Source of the DNA: Romanomermis culicivorax
Taxonomy: Eukaryota; Nematoda; Enoplea; Mermithida; Mermithidae
DNA: 64,000 nt
NCBI GenBank assembly: GCA_963922205.1
Contig: CAWUHX010000162.1
Span: 1 to 64,000 of the forward strand
Reading direction: 5' to 3'
In this document: positions 46,561 to 57,462 of the stretch, piece after piece
Position numbering within the stretch: position 1 is the stretch's first letter
Layout of the letters: every line of letters starts with the position of its first letter
Position numbers and translations under genes: made by a program
The notes under the pieces: model-generated
Told to the model about the DNA's origin: nothing
Database searches by the model: none
Seen by the model: only the letters and a program-made list of their open reading frames with translations

Positions 46561-48012
46561 CAATCTTCTTGTAAATTTCTTATCTAAATTCACTCCTTCT
46601 CTTTCATCTCATCGAGCTGTCATACATAGATCTTCTTTAGTGTCCCCGCCGTAGTGGTTCCCGAGGGACCGTGGCACAGCCTCCAGTTGGGCCTAGAGTG
46701 TATAGGACCCCCTGTCATATTTCATTCACTCGAACGCCTTTGTTAACTGGCTTAAGGATGCCTGCGCTAGAGTCGCCACTGACCCAGAGTCCGCCTCCGC
46801 TGTCCACCCCCTGTTAGTCATGTAATGTAATAGGCACTGTTGAGTCCGCCTCAGCGAAGGTAATGAGTACGCCTTGATACATACCTGGGTCCGCCTCAGT
46901 TATTTACACTCAATAATTTACCCAGGGACACCTTGTACCCGTGATCCCTTAGATGTTTTCGGGTGCGCCCTCAAAACATCCAGAGTAATTCACTTTAACT
47001 GACTGAGTGTGTCAGAATAGCACCCTTGGTACCCGTGCTCCTTCTCTCTTCCACTGTGTGACCTGCGAGCCTCATTTCATCTCAGTGATCGGCAACCCGG
47101 CCACCAGCTGTATATAATACTCCTGGAGAGTGTCCGTTCTGTTCGGAATGCGGGCTCCCGTTTCGGACACGGCTGTAAGTTACTTGCGAATGTCGTCCAA
47201 CACGGAACCTCTGTATAGTCCATCACACTGTACAGAGATCGCAATCGCTCCTGGCGAGTGAAGCCCGTTGCGTAACTGCGCGAGCCCTTTGCATAACTGG
47301 GTTTGTAAATTAGTTTTGTCCCTATTTATTGCTCCCTTTTAAGTTCACTTTCAGTTGTCCATACCCTTTTCACTTTATGCCACTTTATGCGCTACTCCTG
47401 GTGAGTAGGATCTTGCCGGCTACAAGTCCGCCTCGCCCCAAGGTTTGTAAACTAGTACAAACGGTCGAACCTCCAGGAAAAATCCCTCCTGAGCGGGTTC
47501 ATCCGTTATCTTATTTCTCGGCAGGAAAACCGCCTTTTCTCTCCTCCTATATCTATTCTTCTGTCCTATTCGGCTATTCTATTTGCCCGGTCCAGGCCCC
47601 AACTCTACATTTTTGGTCGGGATCGATTCCCCCATGTCTCAGGCCATGCCTCTATCCATCACGGGCGACCAGATAAATTCCCTTCTGCGTCACCCTGGTG
47701 TACTCTGATCTTGCATCTTACAGTCCTATTCCCATTCTAGCTCCATTTTCGTGGTCGCTAGTCTTAAGCTAAATCAAGTTTATGTCACAAACGCCATCGC
47801 GCACGCGGTTTTCGAATTCACACGCTCTTTCGCCGCGAATTCAAAAGTAGTACTCACCTTCACTTTATACAATAGAGACACCTCGTCGTTCCTGCCGTCT
47901 CAGTACCCAGCCTGTACAGACCAGTGAGCCGCTCTGTATTCAATTTGACTTAATTGCTTCGCGGGCAAGGACGTCTGTTCTAACCACCTTACGGGAAAAC
48001 GAACCCTCGGAC
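46561..48012. other. Retrotransposon leader, last part
   Basis: Non-coding and GC-richer, with several AGTCCGCCTC(A/C)G-like phrases (46780-46910). The gag frame appears open for a stretch upstream of its first clear Met, so the true gag start may lie before 48013. Confidence 0.45.
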
Positions 48013-49790
48013 ATGAAGTCGGAAGCTGATCTCCCTTCAGGGATCGAGAACAAGGTCCAGGCAGCATTTGAGAATGCTCTTGGACCCCTCAACCAAAAGT
48101 TAGAGGCCATGAATGGTCGGAGGCACCCTCCCGTGTCCAGCTTTATGGCCCCTCCAACCTTCTCCGGTGCTTTTGGTGAGTCTATCACTGATTTTATGTC
48201 GCATCTTACTCGTTTCTTTACACTCCAGGGTGTAAGCGAAACGGATCATGCGTATAAAATCGCCTTTCTGGAGTCATGCCTCACGGGTCCTGCTCTTGCC
48301 CCCTACCGGGACTTTAGCAGCAGCACTCCAATACCTACCCGCTACAAAGAGTTTACCGCTTTTCTACGGAGAGATTTTCCGGTAGGGCGCGACTCTGATC
48401 TGCATCAGCAGCTGATCCAAGATTGACTGCAGATGCCGACAGAGTCCGCGATAGTCTACCTTGAGCACCTCAAGAGACTATCCAGGGTTGCGTATCCAGA
48501 TCTCGCGACGGATGTCCGAGATTCTATCATCAAACCTATCTTTCTGCGGGGACTGAAACCGGTCCTCCGAGATAGTATCAAGTTTAGGGAGTTTACAACT
48601 CTTGAAGAGACACTCAAGGCAGCCTGTTACGCAGAATCCCAAATCTTTCAGGACGAGATTCAGTACACTGCACCATCTAACGCCGTTTTCTCTTCAGAAC
48701 CTAAACACGCCGGATATAATCCCGATATGCCTAACAGAAGCGCAAACGGTCGTCAGAGCAACGCTCAAACGTCATCATCCTCCACCGATGAGGTTCGCCG
48801 CTTGAAACAGGAAATGGCCAGGCTAACGGCCCACGTAGCGAAGCTCACAGCCCAGCAACGTGCACCAGCGCCAATCCTACCGACGCCGCCTCCACAGCTG
48901 TCGACACCAAATCAGTCTGCCGGGTGATGCTCGTCGGGAGCACACCTTCAAACGTGCTCCTTCCACGGACTGTGTACACATAGCGACGCCGACTGCCATG
49001 CCCAGCCTCCCACCGGTGCCGCTCCCGGTAACAACGCCGCTAACGGTGGTCACTGTTATTTTTGCCGTACACGTGCCCACCCCATGGACCGATGTGATAG
49101 GCCATGCCCTCATTGCCGTCAAGTGCGAGTGCACCGATCAACTGCCTGTCCGCAGCGCAATCCGGCAAACACGGGTGAGAATGACTACCAAAATACTGGT
49201 TATTCTTCCCAGGGGACAAATGTGTATCATCAGAGAAATGGTTATCACCCTCCTAACGGGATGGGGAACCAATATCCGCAGCCCATACGTCGCAACAACG
49301 CCATTGGGGCTACCGATGGCCCTCCTCATCCAGATCCTCTTGATCTGGATGATGCGGCACTTGCTGAACACCTGACAGATCCTTCACAACAGTGTTATCC
49401 TGTCTGCGTAATCAGTATTGGATTTTCAGTGGTCCAAGCAGCCCAGGTACCCGTACCGATAAATGTATCGGACATACCGCTGCCACCGCCACCACCAAGG
49501 TATGCAATGCCGGTCACCCTAGACCCCTCGACGACACCGCAGTTTGTTGGCCACGCTAACATCCTCGCATCGTATTGCATCCCCAAAACCACGACTGTCG
49601 AGTCAGCTCCAGCCACAAATACAACGTCTCCGGCGCCACCGGCCCGCATCGTCCCTCCAGGACCACAGCCTTCGATCCCCATGGATTCGGCTATGGAAGT
49701 CCTCGACCAGGTCGAGCCCATGAATTTGTCAGGTATACTACCTTCTTCTTCAGGTGGTCCTAGAGTAGGAACCAGAAATCTATCTCAGTC
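48013..49790 (+). pseudogene. gag: gag (capsid/nucleocapsid) with two in-frame stops
   Basis: One frame reads a retrotransposon gag capsid (PPTFSGAFGESITDFMSHL, YKEFTAFLRRDF, VYLEHLKRLSR) and then a nucleocapsid. The nucleocapsid has a CCHC zinc knuckle CYFCRTRAHPMDRC (about 49054-49095) and a second C-x2-C-x5-H-x4-C finger immediately after. TGA at 48424-48426 (a Trp position by context) and TGA at 48925-48927 interrupt it. After a proline-rich stretch (PLPPPPPRY) the coding sense passes to another frame near 49780 by frameshift. Gag would form the particle that packages element RNA. The Met at 48013 is the first in frame; an earlier start is possible. Confidence 0.8.
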
Positions 49791-50603
49791 TACGACTCTA
49801 TCAATTTCTTGTTCGCAGCACCATCGCCCGTCCAAGACGCGATGTTGGCCATCTGGTCAGTTGACCTGGCCAAGAAATACCCGCATTTGCCGTGGACTCT
49901 GCTCAACGAGCCATCGCATGTCGAAGGGCTCACGGCCGCCGACGTGGTGCTCGCGGCACCTGTATCAATGCGACTCTTACGACCCGACGTCGCCCGACGG
50001 GCACTCGAGTTCATTGCCAATTGGACTATCACAATCTCGCCCGTCGAGAAGTTCTTATTGGATGGGGAGCCATCCTCGCCTTCGGTCGATGCCGTCCGCC
50101 GAGCAGTCGAACAGGCCAGCCGGATCCTCCTGCCTGCTGTCGCCGCTACATCACCAACAGCAGCACCACCTGTTGCCGCTACACCGCCAACAAAAATGGG
50201 AATTACTGCTTCCTCGCCTCAGGCTAAGGAATCGGCAAATGATCCCACAACGTCGGCAACAGCCCAAACCACACCGTCGGCACCAGCCCAAAGTACACCG
50301 TCAGCACCAGCCCAAAATACATTGTCGGCAACAGCCCAAACCAAATCGCCGGCGTCAGCCCAAGAGACATCTCCGACCGCTGCGACCAAGTCGCCCGTCG
50401 TCAAACACATGGCCGTCGAGGAGACCTTAGGTCCGGTTAACGAAGATGTCAGCATTGTTGAGGAATCTCCGTTTCCAACGGCAGTCGCCCCACGGTCGCC
50501 AAAAGTCAGTATCCTCCGGGAAATCCACCCATGTGGTGGATTGGTCCTCGATTTCCCCGGCCAGGAACCCATCTCATCTGACAGCGACGAAGAAGAAATC
50601 TGA
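49790..50603 (+). CDS. Frame following gag: Pro/Ala/Thr-rich protein with acidic tail
   Basis: About 265 codons in the third frame from about [20 protein letters not shown] helical stretch ([17 protein letters not shown]) is followed by tandem [16 protein letters not shown] repeats (50225-50375) and an acidic end SDSDEEEI with TGA at 50601-50603. The minus-1 or plus-2 relation to gag suggests either ribosomal frameshifting or a mutation in one long gag ORF. I do not recognise a domain. The low-complexity repeats resemble mucin-like or linker sequence. Confidence 0.5.
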
Positions 50604-50631
50604 CACTGCCCCTCAGGCCAGATTTGTGAAA

Positions 50632-51561
50632 ATGTGTGAACACTTACAAACCACGTTTGTACAGTTGTTTTTGATAATAAAATTGACCTTGGTAACATCA
50701 CTGTTTCTAGGGGTGAGTTTGTCAGCACCGGCGGCTCAGTATCAATTTTGTGGTCTCTCAAGAAGCGGACATCCACTTGAGTTACCCCAACGGGTAGAGT
50801 GTAAACCACCGCAATCTTCATGGAGCCCGCGGCACATGAACGTTACGGTGTATGTCCCTAGCTCAGACCCGATTACAACCGCAGCGTGGAAATGCACATT
50901 GCGCACCCGCAAAGTCTGCACCAACACTGGTTTCTTCGGCTCTAGGGGCATTACTGCAGACGTCATTACCACTCAGCACTTAGCGCCTGCAGCTTGCACG
51001 CTAGCACATCCCACTAAGATGTTTGGCTCACAAAAACTTGTCGGCATTCGCCCTGGCTTTTATAGCACAAACCAAACATTGGAAGTGATGTACGAATGGT
51101 GCTGCAGCGACGTCTGCAAGACAGTGACTAACCTCTTCATCAAGGAGGGACAAGTCGCTTCGTGGGATGGCACTACAGCCCTGAGCACCTTAGGCGATGT
51201 AGGTGGATGCAGTCCCACTGCAGGTCAGTGCACTACTCTAGACGGGGTCATTGTCTGGCCTGCACAAAACTTCACGGCGGGGTGTCATTATCACCCCAAG
51301 GGAAATTACACTGCGTCCATGTCAGGGAACCACGTCATCATCAATGATTTACAGGTTGCCCTTAAGATCCCGGGAAACTCCTGCGTCTTCCAACTCTGCC
51401 CAGGACTACATTCCACCACAGTCTGGACGGATCAGGGTCTTCTCCTAGGCGTCCACAGGAGATACAATTTGACCCAAAACTTGTTCAGAATGGCAAAGGA
51501 CACACGTCCCGATCCTGTCAATGCCAAATTGAACTACCTGGCTCAGCAGATCAAGGAGTAG
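50632..51561 (+). CDS. Env-like secreted glycoprotein ORF located between gag and pol
   Basis: 309 codons are open from ATG 50632. The N-terminus is a clear signal peptide: polar MCEHLQTTF, a long hydrophobic core with LFLIIKLTLVTSLFLGV, and a cut near SLSAPA. The mature part has about 13 cysteines, including WCC and paired C..W.C spacing. It also has at least five N-glycosylation sites (MNVT, TNQT, QNFT, GNYT, YNLT) and no zinc, nuclease or protease motif. That is the profile of a viral-type envelope ectodomain. There is no C-terminal membrane anchor before TAG 51559-51561, so it is either secreted or truncated. Env in Gypsy-type elements normally follows pol. Here it starts 28 bp after the acidic-tail frame and ends 35 bp before the protease DTGA. 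It is the only long element ORF free of stops. The assignment to an env family is open. Confidence 0.6.
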   Translation: MCEHLQTTFVQLFLIIKLTLVTSLFLGVSLSAPAAQYQFCGLSRSGHPLELPQRVECKPPQSSWSPRHMNVTVYVPSSDPITTAAWKCTLRTRKVCTNTGFFGSRGITADVITTQHLAPAACTLAHPTKMFGSQKLVGIRPGFYSTNQTLEVMYEWCCSDVCKTVTNLFIKEGQVASWDGTTALSTLGDVGGCSPTAGQCTTLDGVIVWPAQNFTAGCHYHPKGNYTASMSGNHVIINDLQVALKIPGNSCVFQLCPGLHSTTVWTDQGLLLGVHRRYNLTQNLFRMAKDTRPDPVNAKLNYLAQQIKE

Positions 51562-51567
51562 AAGCAC

Positions 51568-51596
51568 TCTCTTGAGGTGCTCAAGGTAGACTATCG
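51568..51596 (-). repeat. 29-bp exact inverted copy of gag sequence at the env/pol junction
   Basis: 51568-51596 is the exact reverse complement of 48449-48477 in gag (the YLEHLKR codons). It begins 7 bp after the Env-like stop and ends on the first base of the Asp codon of the protease DTGA. It contributes the TAG at 51587-51589 that closes the protease frame upstream. Confidence 0.85.
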
Positions 51597-54500
51597 ACAC
51601 AGGAGCTGTTTTCTCACTCCTGGACCACAAGTTAGCGGCCCAGCTGCCCAACTTGACACTTTCACCAACCAGGGCTCATCCTATCGCAGCCAATGGGTCC
51701 CCGATCCCACTGCTAGGAGCAGCCTATATCACGGTTACGGTAGCTGATGTCTCTGAACGGATTCAGGTCCAAATACAAGAGAACTGTTCAGCTGAACTGG
51801 TCCTCGGAACAAACTTCCTTGGCTGGTTATATTGTGTCAGCTTGAACTGGGAGAAATCCTTCCTCCAGTTCGAGGAAAGTAAAATCCCCTGTGACGGTCT
51901 CATCCACAGCCCACCTTCTGCCCACGGCGCCTTGCCCCTGAAGGACTTGGTAATTTTGGAGCCTCGCTCCCTGACACGATTCACTGTACCCGTACCACCA
52001 ATTTATACGAACGTACCTGAGGTGGCCTTTTTCCCAAAGCACCTCACGGGATCTCAAAGAAACGTATATTTTGCTGGGAGCGTGAGTAGCGTGACCAACA
52101 GTCACATACCACTTCAAGTAGTTAACCCGAATACTCATTCCATGGTTCTCTACCCACACATGACCATCGGTCATGTGCAAATGCATAGTGAGCCCTCACA
52201 GGGATCACCGGTCGACTCAGACACCGTCCTCGATCGTCAGTGGGTCGAGGCCAATGCTGTAATCTCACCCGATATCTCCCCTCGGGACCGGGCAGCCTTA
52301 CTCGACCTGCTGGTTGCATACACCAACCTTTATGCTCTTGATGAAAAGGACACAGGTTCCACTGATCTCGTCCAGCACGAAATCAGCACGGGCGATGCCC
52401 GCCCAGTCGGCCGTTTCCCTTACTGGTCCTCACCTAAGGAAAAGGATCTCATCATGCAGGAGGTCAAGGCGCTCCAGGAGAAAGGTATTATTCCGCCGAG
52501 CACGTCACCATGGGCTACTAATACTGTCCTGGTGCGCAAGAAAAACGGTTCTCACCGTATGTGTGTTGACTTTCGTGGTCTTAACAAGGTCACGAAAAAG
52601 GATGTCTACCCTCTCCCACGGATAGATGACATCCTCGACACACTCAAGGGTATGAAGTATTTCACTACCCTTGGTCAGGCTAACGCTTATTGGTCAATCC
52701 CGATTGCCGAGGTGGATAAAGAAAAGACGGCATTTAATACGCCCATTGGACTTTAGGAATTCAATTATTTGCCTTTCGGTCTGTGCAACGCGCCAGGGAC
52801 ATTTCAACCCCTCATGGACCTCCTCCTTACTGGAATCTAATGGCGCATGGTTCTGACCTATCTCGACGACATTTTGGTGTTCGGGAACTCTCACACCCAA
52901 ATGCTTGAGCGCCTGGCAGATGTGTTCGCCCGTCTTCGCCAGGGTGGAATGAAGCTCAGACTCAGCAAGTGCAAATTCTCGCACTCAGAGGTAGAGTACC
53001 TAGGCTATCGCATCTCACAGAGCGGCCTGGAACCTGACAAAGCCAAGCTGGCCGCCGTCCAAAATCTACCCATTCCACAAAACGCCGAAGACATCAAGTC
53101 CTTCCTAGGCCTCGTGTCTCACTACAGGCGTTTCATCCCTGGTTGTGCCCGGCTCAGCGAGCCACTCACCAAGCTCTTACGGAAGGAAACTACTTTCCAG
53201 TAATCAAAACCTCAGCAGGAGGCGTTCGACGAACTCCGCCGCCTGCTGACCAACCCTCCTATCCTGTGCCATCCGGACTTTTCAAAATCCTTTATCCTTC
53301 AAACTGATGCAAGTATTTCGGGGATAGGAGCGGTTCTAAGCCAGTTAGACGAATTTGGATACGACCATCCTGTCGCGTACGCCAGCCCAGGGTTAACAGT
53401 GGCCGAGAAAAACTATTCCATTACAGAACTGGAAACTCTCGCTGTTGTCCATTTCGTCAAGCACTTTCGACCATACCTCTTCCAGCACGAGGTGGTCGTT
53501 CAGACTGACCATACAGCCTTCAAAGCAGTGTTGGAGAAGCCTAACCCCTCTGCTCGGATCGCTCGATGGGGACTCGCGCTCGCTGAATTCAAACTGACAA
53601 TTTGGCCGCGAAAAGGTCAGTCTAATGGTAATGCTGATGCATTATCACACCTGCCGGATCCTAACTCCCTCACCGGTCAGAGTATTGATGATACTCCCCT
53701 TTACAGACCTGAGGGGCATGTTATGATGATCACCGATAGTGTGCAGCACCTGGTGAGATCAAGAACCTTGACCGATGGTGTGCAGCACCTGGCGCGTTCA
53801 AGTAATTCAGCACGGATCACTGCTGGCGCGGAGCGCCCGGTACGATCAGAGTCTCATGCCGAGATATCGGTTGGTGCGCAGCACCCCGACCTTTTTGCTG
53901 CTCAGCTGGAGGATCCGGAGTTAGCCCACATCATTCGCTCTCTTAAGCCTCTGGGCGACCAGAATGATGTGCGAGGCTACCATCTGTTGGATAACGTTCT
54001 TCAGAAATGGACAGGCGAGTCCAACAAGATTGTCATACCCAGATCCATGGTTACTACCATTATCCGGGCTCATCATGATGACATCTTAGCTGGACACTTT
54101 GGTGCTAAACGTACTGCGCGGCTCATTGCTCGCAGATACCACTGGCCTTCCCTCAGTTGGGATGTCAAATCCTTCTGTCAGCAGTTTGATCTTTGCCAAC
54201 GGAATAAGCCCGCTCGACAGAAAACCACTGCGACCCTGAAACCTATCACCATCACGGGACCGTTTCATCGGGTAGGTGTCGACCTTATGGGACCAATGAC
54301 CACTAGTGAAGCTGGCAACCGTTTCATCGTAGTCTTCATCAACTACTTTACGAAATGCGTCGAGGCTTTTGCTACTCCGGACATCACTGCGCACACCATA
54401 GCCCGACTGTTTGTAATGCAAATTGTCTGCCGGCACGGGGCACCGCAGATTCTTCAGTCAGATCCTGGCACTGATTTCACATCAAAACTGATGACTGAGA

Positions 54501-55240
54501 TCACTGCGATCTGCGCAACGAAGAAGATCCACTCTACCGCCTATCATCGGATGACCAACGGCGAGGTGGAAAGAGCTAATCAGATGCTAGCCACACGGCT
54601 ACGTATGTATGTTCATCACGGACATACTGATTGGGATGAACACCTACCATACGCTGTGTTTGCTGTCAATATCAGCATGAATGAGTCAACAGGGTACTCG
54701 CCCTTTGAACTCATGTATGGTCGCACACCCATGCTCCCTGTTGATGCCGCGCTCTCATTCAACCCTCCGGCCCATATCATTAATGTTTCCTCATATGATA
54801 TGGAGGTCAAACGTCATTTCACGAATGTGTTAACCTTAATCCAGAGTTGGATTGAGAAAGCACAGGAGGCCTACGCACGGTCATACGACCGGAAGGCACA
54901 TGATGTCTCGTACAAAGTAGGGGAACAGGTGCTCAAACTGCGCACCTCCAGCAAACGTGGACTCACTCCTAAATTGCTGCCCATCTACGATGGGCTCTAT
55001 CTTGTAACAAGTGTGACATATCCCAATGTCACACTTTGTCTCGAGACGGATCAGGAAGACACTGTACATGTCAACCAGCTTCGACTTTACGTGTCCCCTG
55101 AACCACCGAGTGAAGCAGAGGATACACCTCCCACTTCACAGGCAACGGATTCGGCACCCTTGTTGTATCCTTCAATAAGCCAGGACTTTACACCGAATTT
55201 GATTGACCCACATCTTGATGCAGAAGTCCCCGACCCTTAA
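51590..55240 (+). pseudogene. pol: pol: protease, reverse transcriptase, RNase H, integrase (inactivated)
   Basis: All domains share one frame. Protease DTGA starts at 51596 and GTNFLGWL follows at about 51808; the usual residues before DTGA are missing. RT has the VLVRKKNGSHRMCVDFRGLN region and YLDDILVF (52859-52882). The first catalytic RT Asp (expected in LDLANAYW) is Gly (52673-52675). RNase H has QTDASISGIGAVL and AEKNYSITELE. Integrase has a damaged HHCC finger (a Cys expected in CxxC is Phe, in QQFDLC), D in VDLMGPM, D in SDPGTDF and E in GEVERANQ. A GPY/F-like end (KLLPIYDGLYLV) and LRLYV close it. In-frame stops are TAG 52754-52756, TAA 52838-52840 and TAA 53201-53203; the last 613 codons are open. 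Order PR-RT-RH-IN is Ty3/Gypsy. The product would reverse-transcribe and integrate the element but cannot be active as it stands. Confidence 0.9.
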
Positions 55241-55754
55241 TTCAAGATGCGTTCTCTTCACTGTCCCCGCTTACGGATGAGGATGTCCTTTTCCGAAGGA
55301 CCGCCGTGCCCCTCACGAAGTATCCATTCTTATTCATGCTGGATTTTAGTGGATAGAAGAGAATGTGCAGCAACCAAAGCGTCAAATCTTAGGCGCATCC
55401 CCACCCGATAGCCTACACTTCACTGGGTGCATCCCCTGTGATGGCCCGACAATCTGTACCTCACTGGGCGCATCGTCTGCGATAGCCTACATCTCGCCCC
55501 GAAATTTTTTCTTTTCTGTGTTCTAGACTTTCGCACAGGATATTCAATGTCTGCAACTTCACGCATCAACAATTTCCGGTTACCATACTGTCAAACGAAT
55601 TACGATCAAAGAAGGCTCCATCCGCCTACAACCCAACGGACCTATTCGACCACTCGCTGTCGCAACTTGGAATGACCAACGACCACGGACAGGCCGCACA
55701 AACCTCACCACTAGCCACCGCAAGGACAGGACGCCCTTTTTCGAAGGACTGCCG
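55241..55754. other. Retrotransposon 3' untranslated region
   Basis: Non-coding, with CACTGGGYGCATC phrases repeated at about 55420-55475. No clear polypurine tract stands directly before the 3' LTR; the nearest purine-rich stretch is AAGGACAGGACG some 30 bp upstream. Confidence 0.45.
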
Positions 55755-57189
55755 TGTCACGTGCCGCTCAATTTCTCCGACGTCACCTGATTCCCATCAT
55801 GTTAATATTTTTGTTTTCTTCATGATTTGTTTATTACTCATTCATGTTTTTGTTTATTTCATTGTTGCACATGCATTTTGTGTTCATTTTTATATTTTTC
55901 ATGCATTTCTATGTTTCGTTTTGTTATATTTTTATTTCTTTATGAACGCGGGCTACAGTAGGCCCTTTAGCTAAAAACTTCCGCCAGTCGTGCTCCACGA
56001 GCACATGGCTATTTTTGGTGCATTCATGCACCTCTTATCATCAAAAATTAGTGTCGTTTTTGTTACGCAAAAACAACTAGCTAAGAAGTTTAGCTAAAGA
56101 CGTTCATATGCTTAGCATAGGCACTGCAGTCGGCCTCAGTGCTAAACGCATGTGAACAAAAAAATGTCTATGTGCTCATAGGCATCTTCTGCATCGCGTC
56201 TAGCTGCAGAAGTTAGCTTGGACGCCGAGAAACTCCGCCCAAGCTGCAGCTGTAGCCAAACATGTCCTTAAAAGGACATGTTTCCTTAGTTTTTCGCTCA
56301 TTCTTGGGTTCACCAAGCTTCCGTCCGGTTGTAACTCCGCGTCCGCCACCTTCGTTATAAATTTGCATAATTTTATATACACCTGTGCGTCCGCCGCCTT
56401 ATTACCAATAAATTTGCATAAATTTACCCCTTGCTCACTGCGTCCGCCGCTTACCGTCTACAGTACCCCCGCTGCCCATCAGTGCCAGGTGTCCGACCGC
56501 CCCCGGTTCGTGAAGAAAACCTTGGAGAGTCGCCTCCCGCTCGCCGCTGCTCCCCGCTAGGACTCGTGTGGATCGCATCCCCCCCCCCGCTCCAGTGCCA
56601 GAAGACCGAAAGCGTCCAGGGACTTGCCGCCTGATTCGTTGAATCGCTTGAGAAACAGGACTAGGTGAGTCTTCTCAGGGGATTATTGTTATTTGTGGGA
56701 TATTTGTTGGGAAATCCTTCCTAAGTCGGTTTCCCAAGTTTACCACAGATAAGTAGGGCCTCCACCTCTCAGGTTCGGGCTAAAAGGGGCTGTCTGGTTC
56801 ATAACTGGGTCCCACAAATTAGGTCATTTCACGGGTGACCCTGTCCCCACTCTCACTGAGTAGGACTCGGGGATTGTCGCACCTAGCCTGGCAGCGTTGT
56901 CCATTACCCTACAGCGAGACCCCAAGGACAACACCAGAGAACCGACTATAGACCTCTCTATAGCCCCCCCATTCACCAGGTTAGGCCCCAACGCCAATCA
57001 GGGAAGCCTGGGGAAAATGCCAGTATCCATCAGGAGTCACAGCCTATTACTCACTGTAATAGGATCAATCTGATATGGTTCACCATCAATGTGACGTCTA
57101 AAACACGGTAATACCTGATGAGATACCCAAACCTCCCCAGCTCTCCCAAATAAACATGGCATACACCTGCCATGGTGTAAAATGTGACA
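55755..57189 (+). repeat. 3' LTR, family 1
   Basis: 1,435 bp with the same ends (TGTCACGTGC, ATGTGACA), hairpin and splice donor as the 5' LTR. Scattered substitutions and small indels separate the two copies. Followed by the target duplication ACTG (57190-57193). Confidence 0.92.
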
Positions 57190-57461
57190 ACTGATAAGAG
57201 GTATAGGTGATGCTCCAATTATGTGCATGACCTCCTAGAACTTATCTGGCGAAAATTCTCATTAAAGGGGTCATGCTGTAGCCTATATGTGGAGTGGAAA
57301 ACAAAAAAATGTAACAAAAATGACACAAAAAAATGCATGTGAAATAAAATGAACAAATGAAACAAAAGTAAGTAACTGTCAAATAAAAAGTGGGGAAAAA
57401 CATAAAATATGAACGTGATAGAAATCAGCTGACGTTGGCCAAAATTTATCGGCACATGACA
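57190..57461 (-). repeat. LTR family 2, copy 2a, part 2
   Basis: Continuation of 41788-42880 after the family 1 insertion. ACTGATAAGAGGT and GCATGTGAAATAAAAT parallel 58575-58892. It ends GCACATGACA, the family 2 terminus. Confidence 0.8.
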
Positions 57462-57462
57462 G

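Larger units (their letters stand above)
42881..57189 (+). mobile_element. Complete, inactivated Ty3/Gypsy-like LTR retrotransposon with Env-like ORF
   Basis: A 14.3-kb element: 5' LTR, 3.7-kb leader, gag with zinc knuckles, a proline/alanine-rich frame, a secreted Env-like ORF, then protease, reverse transcriptase, RNase H and integrase in one frame, and 3' LTR. RT-RH-IN order and sequence (YLDDILVF, DTGA, HTDWDEHLPYAVF) fit Ty3/Gypsy. It is unusually long because of 1.43-kb LTRs and the leader. The LTRs differ by a few percent by eye, and gag and pol carry at least five in-frame stops, so it is an old, dead insertion. It sits in the opposite direction inside an LTR of a related family. Confidence 0.9.

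Noticed and set aside
49084..50430. 448-codon ORF as one protein to 50430
   Set aside because: Its second half (after about 49790) is an arginine/histidine-rich shadow of the better-supported frame ending SDSDEEEI.
48424..53203. Stop-codon reassignment or programmed read-through in the LTR element
   Set aside because: All three stop codons occur, at unrelated positions, together with a lost RT catalytic Asp and a lost integrase Cys. Decay is simpler.
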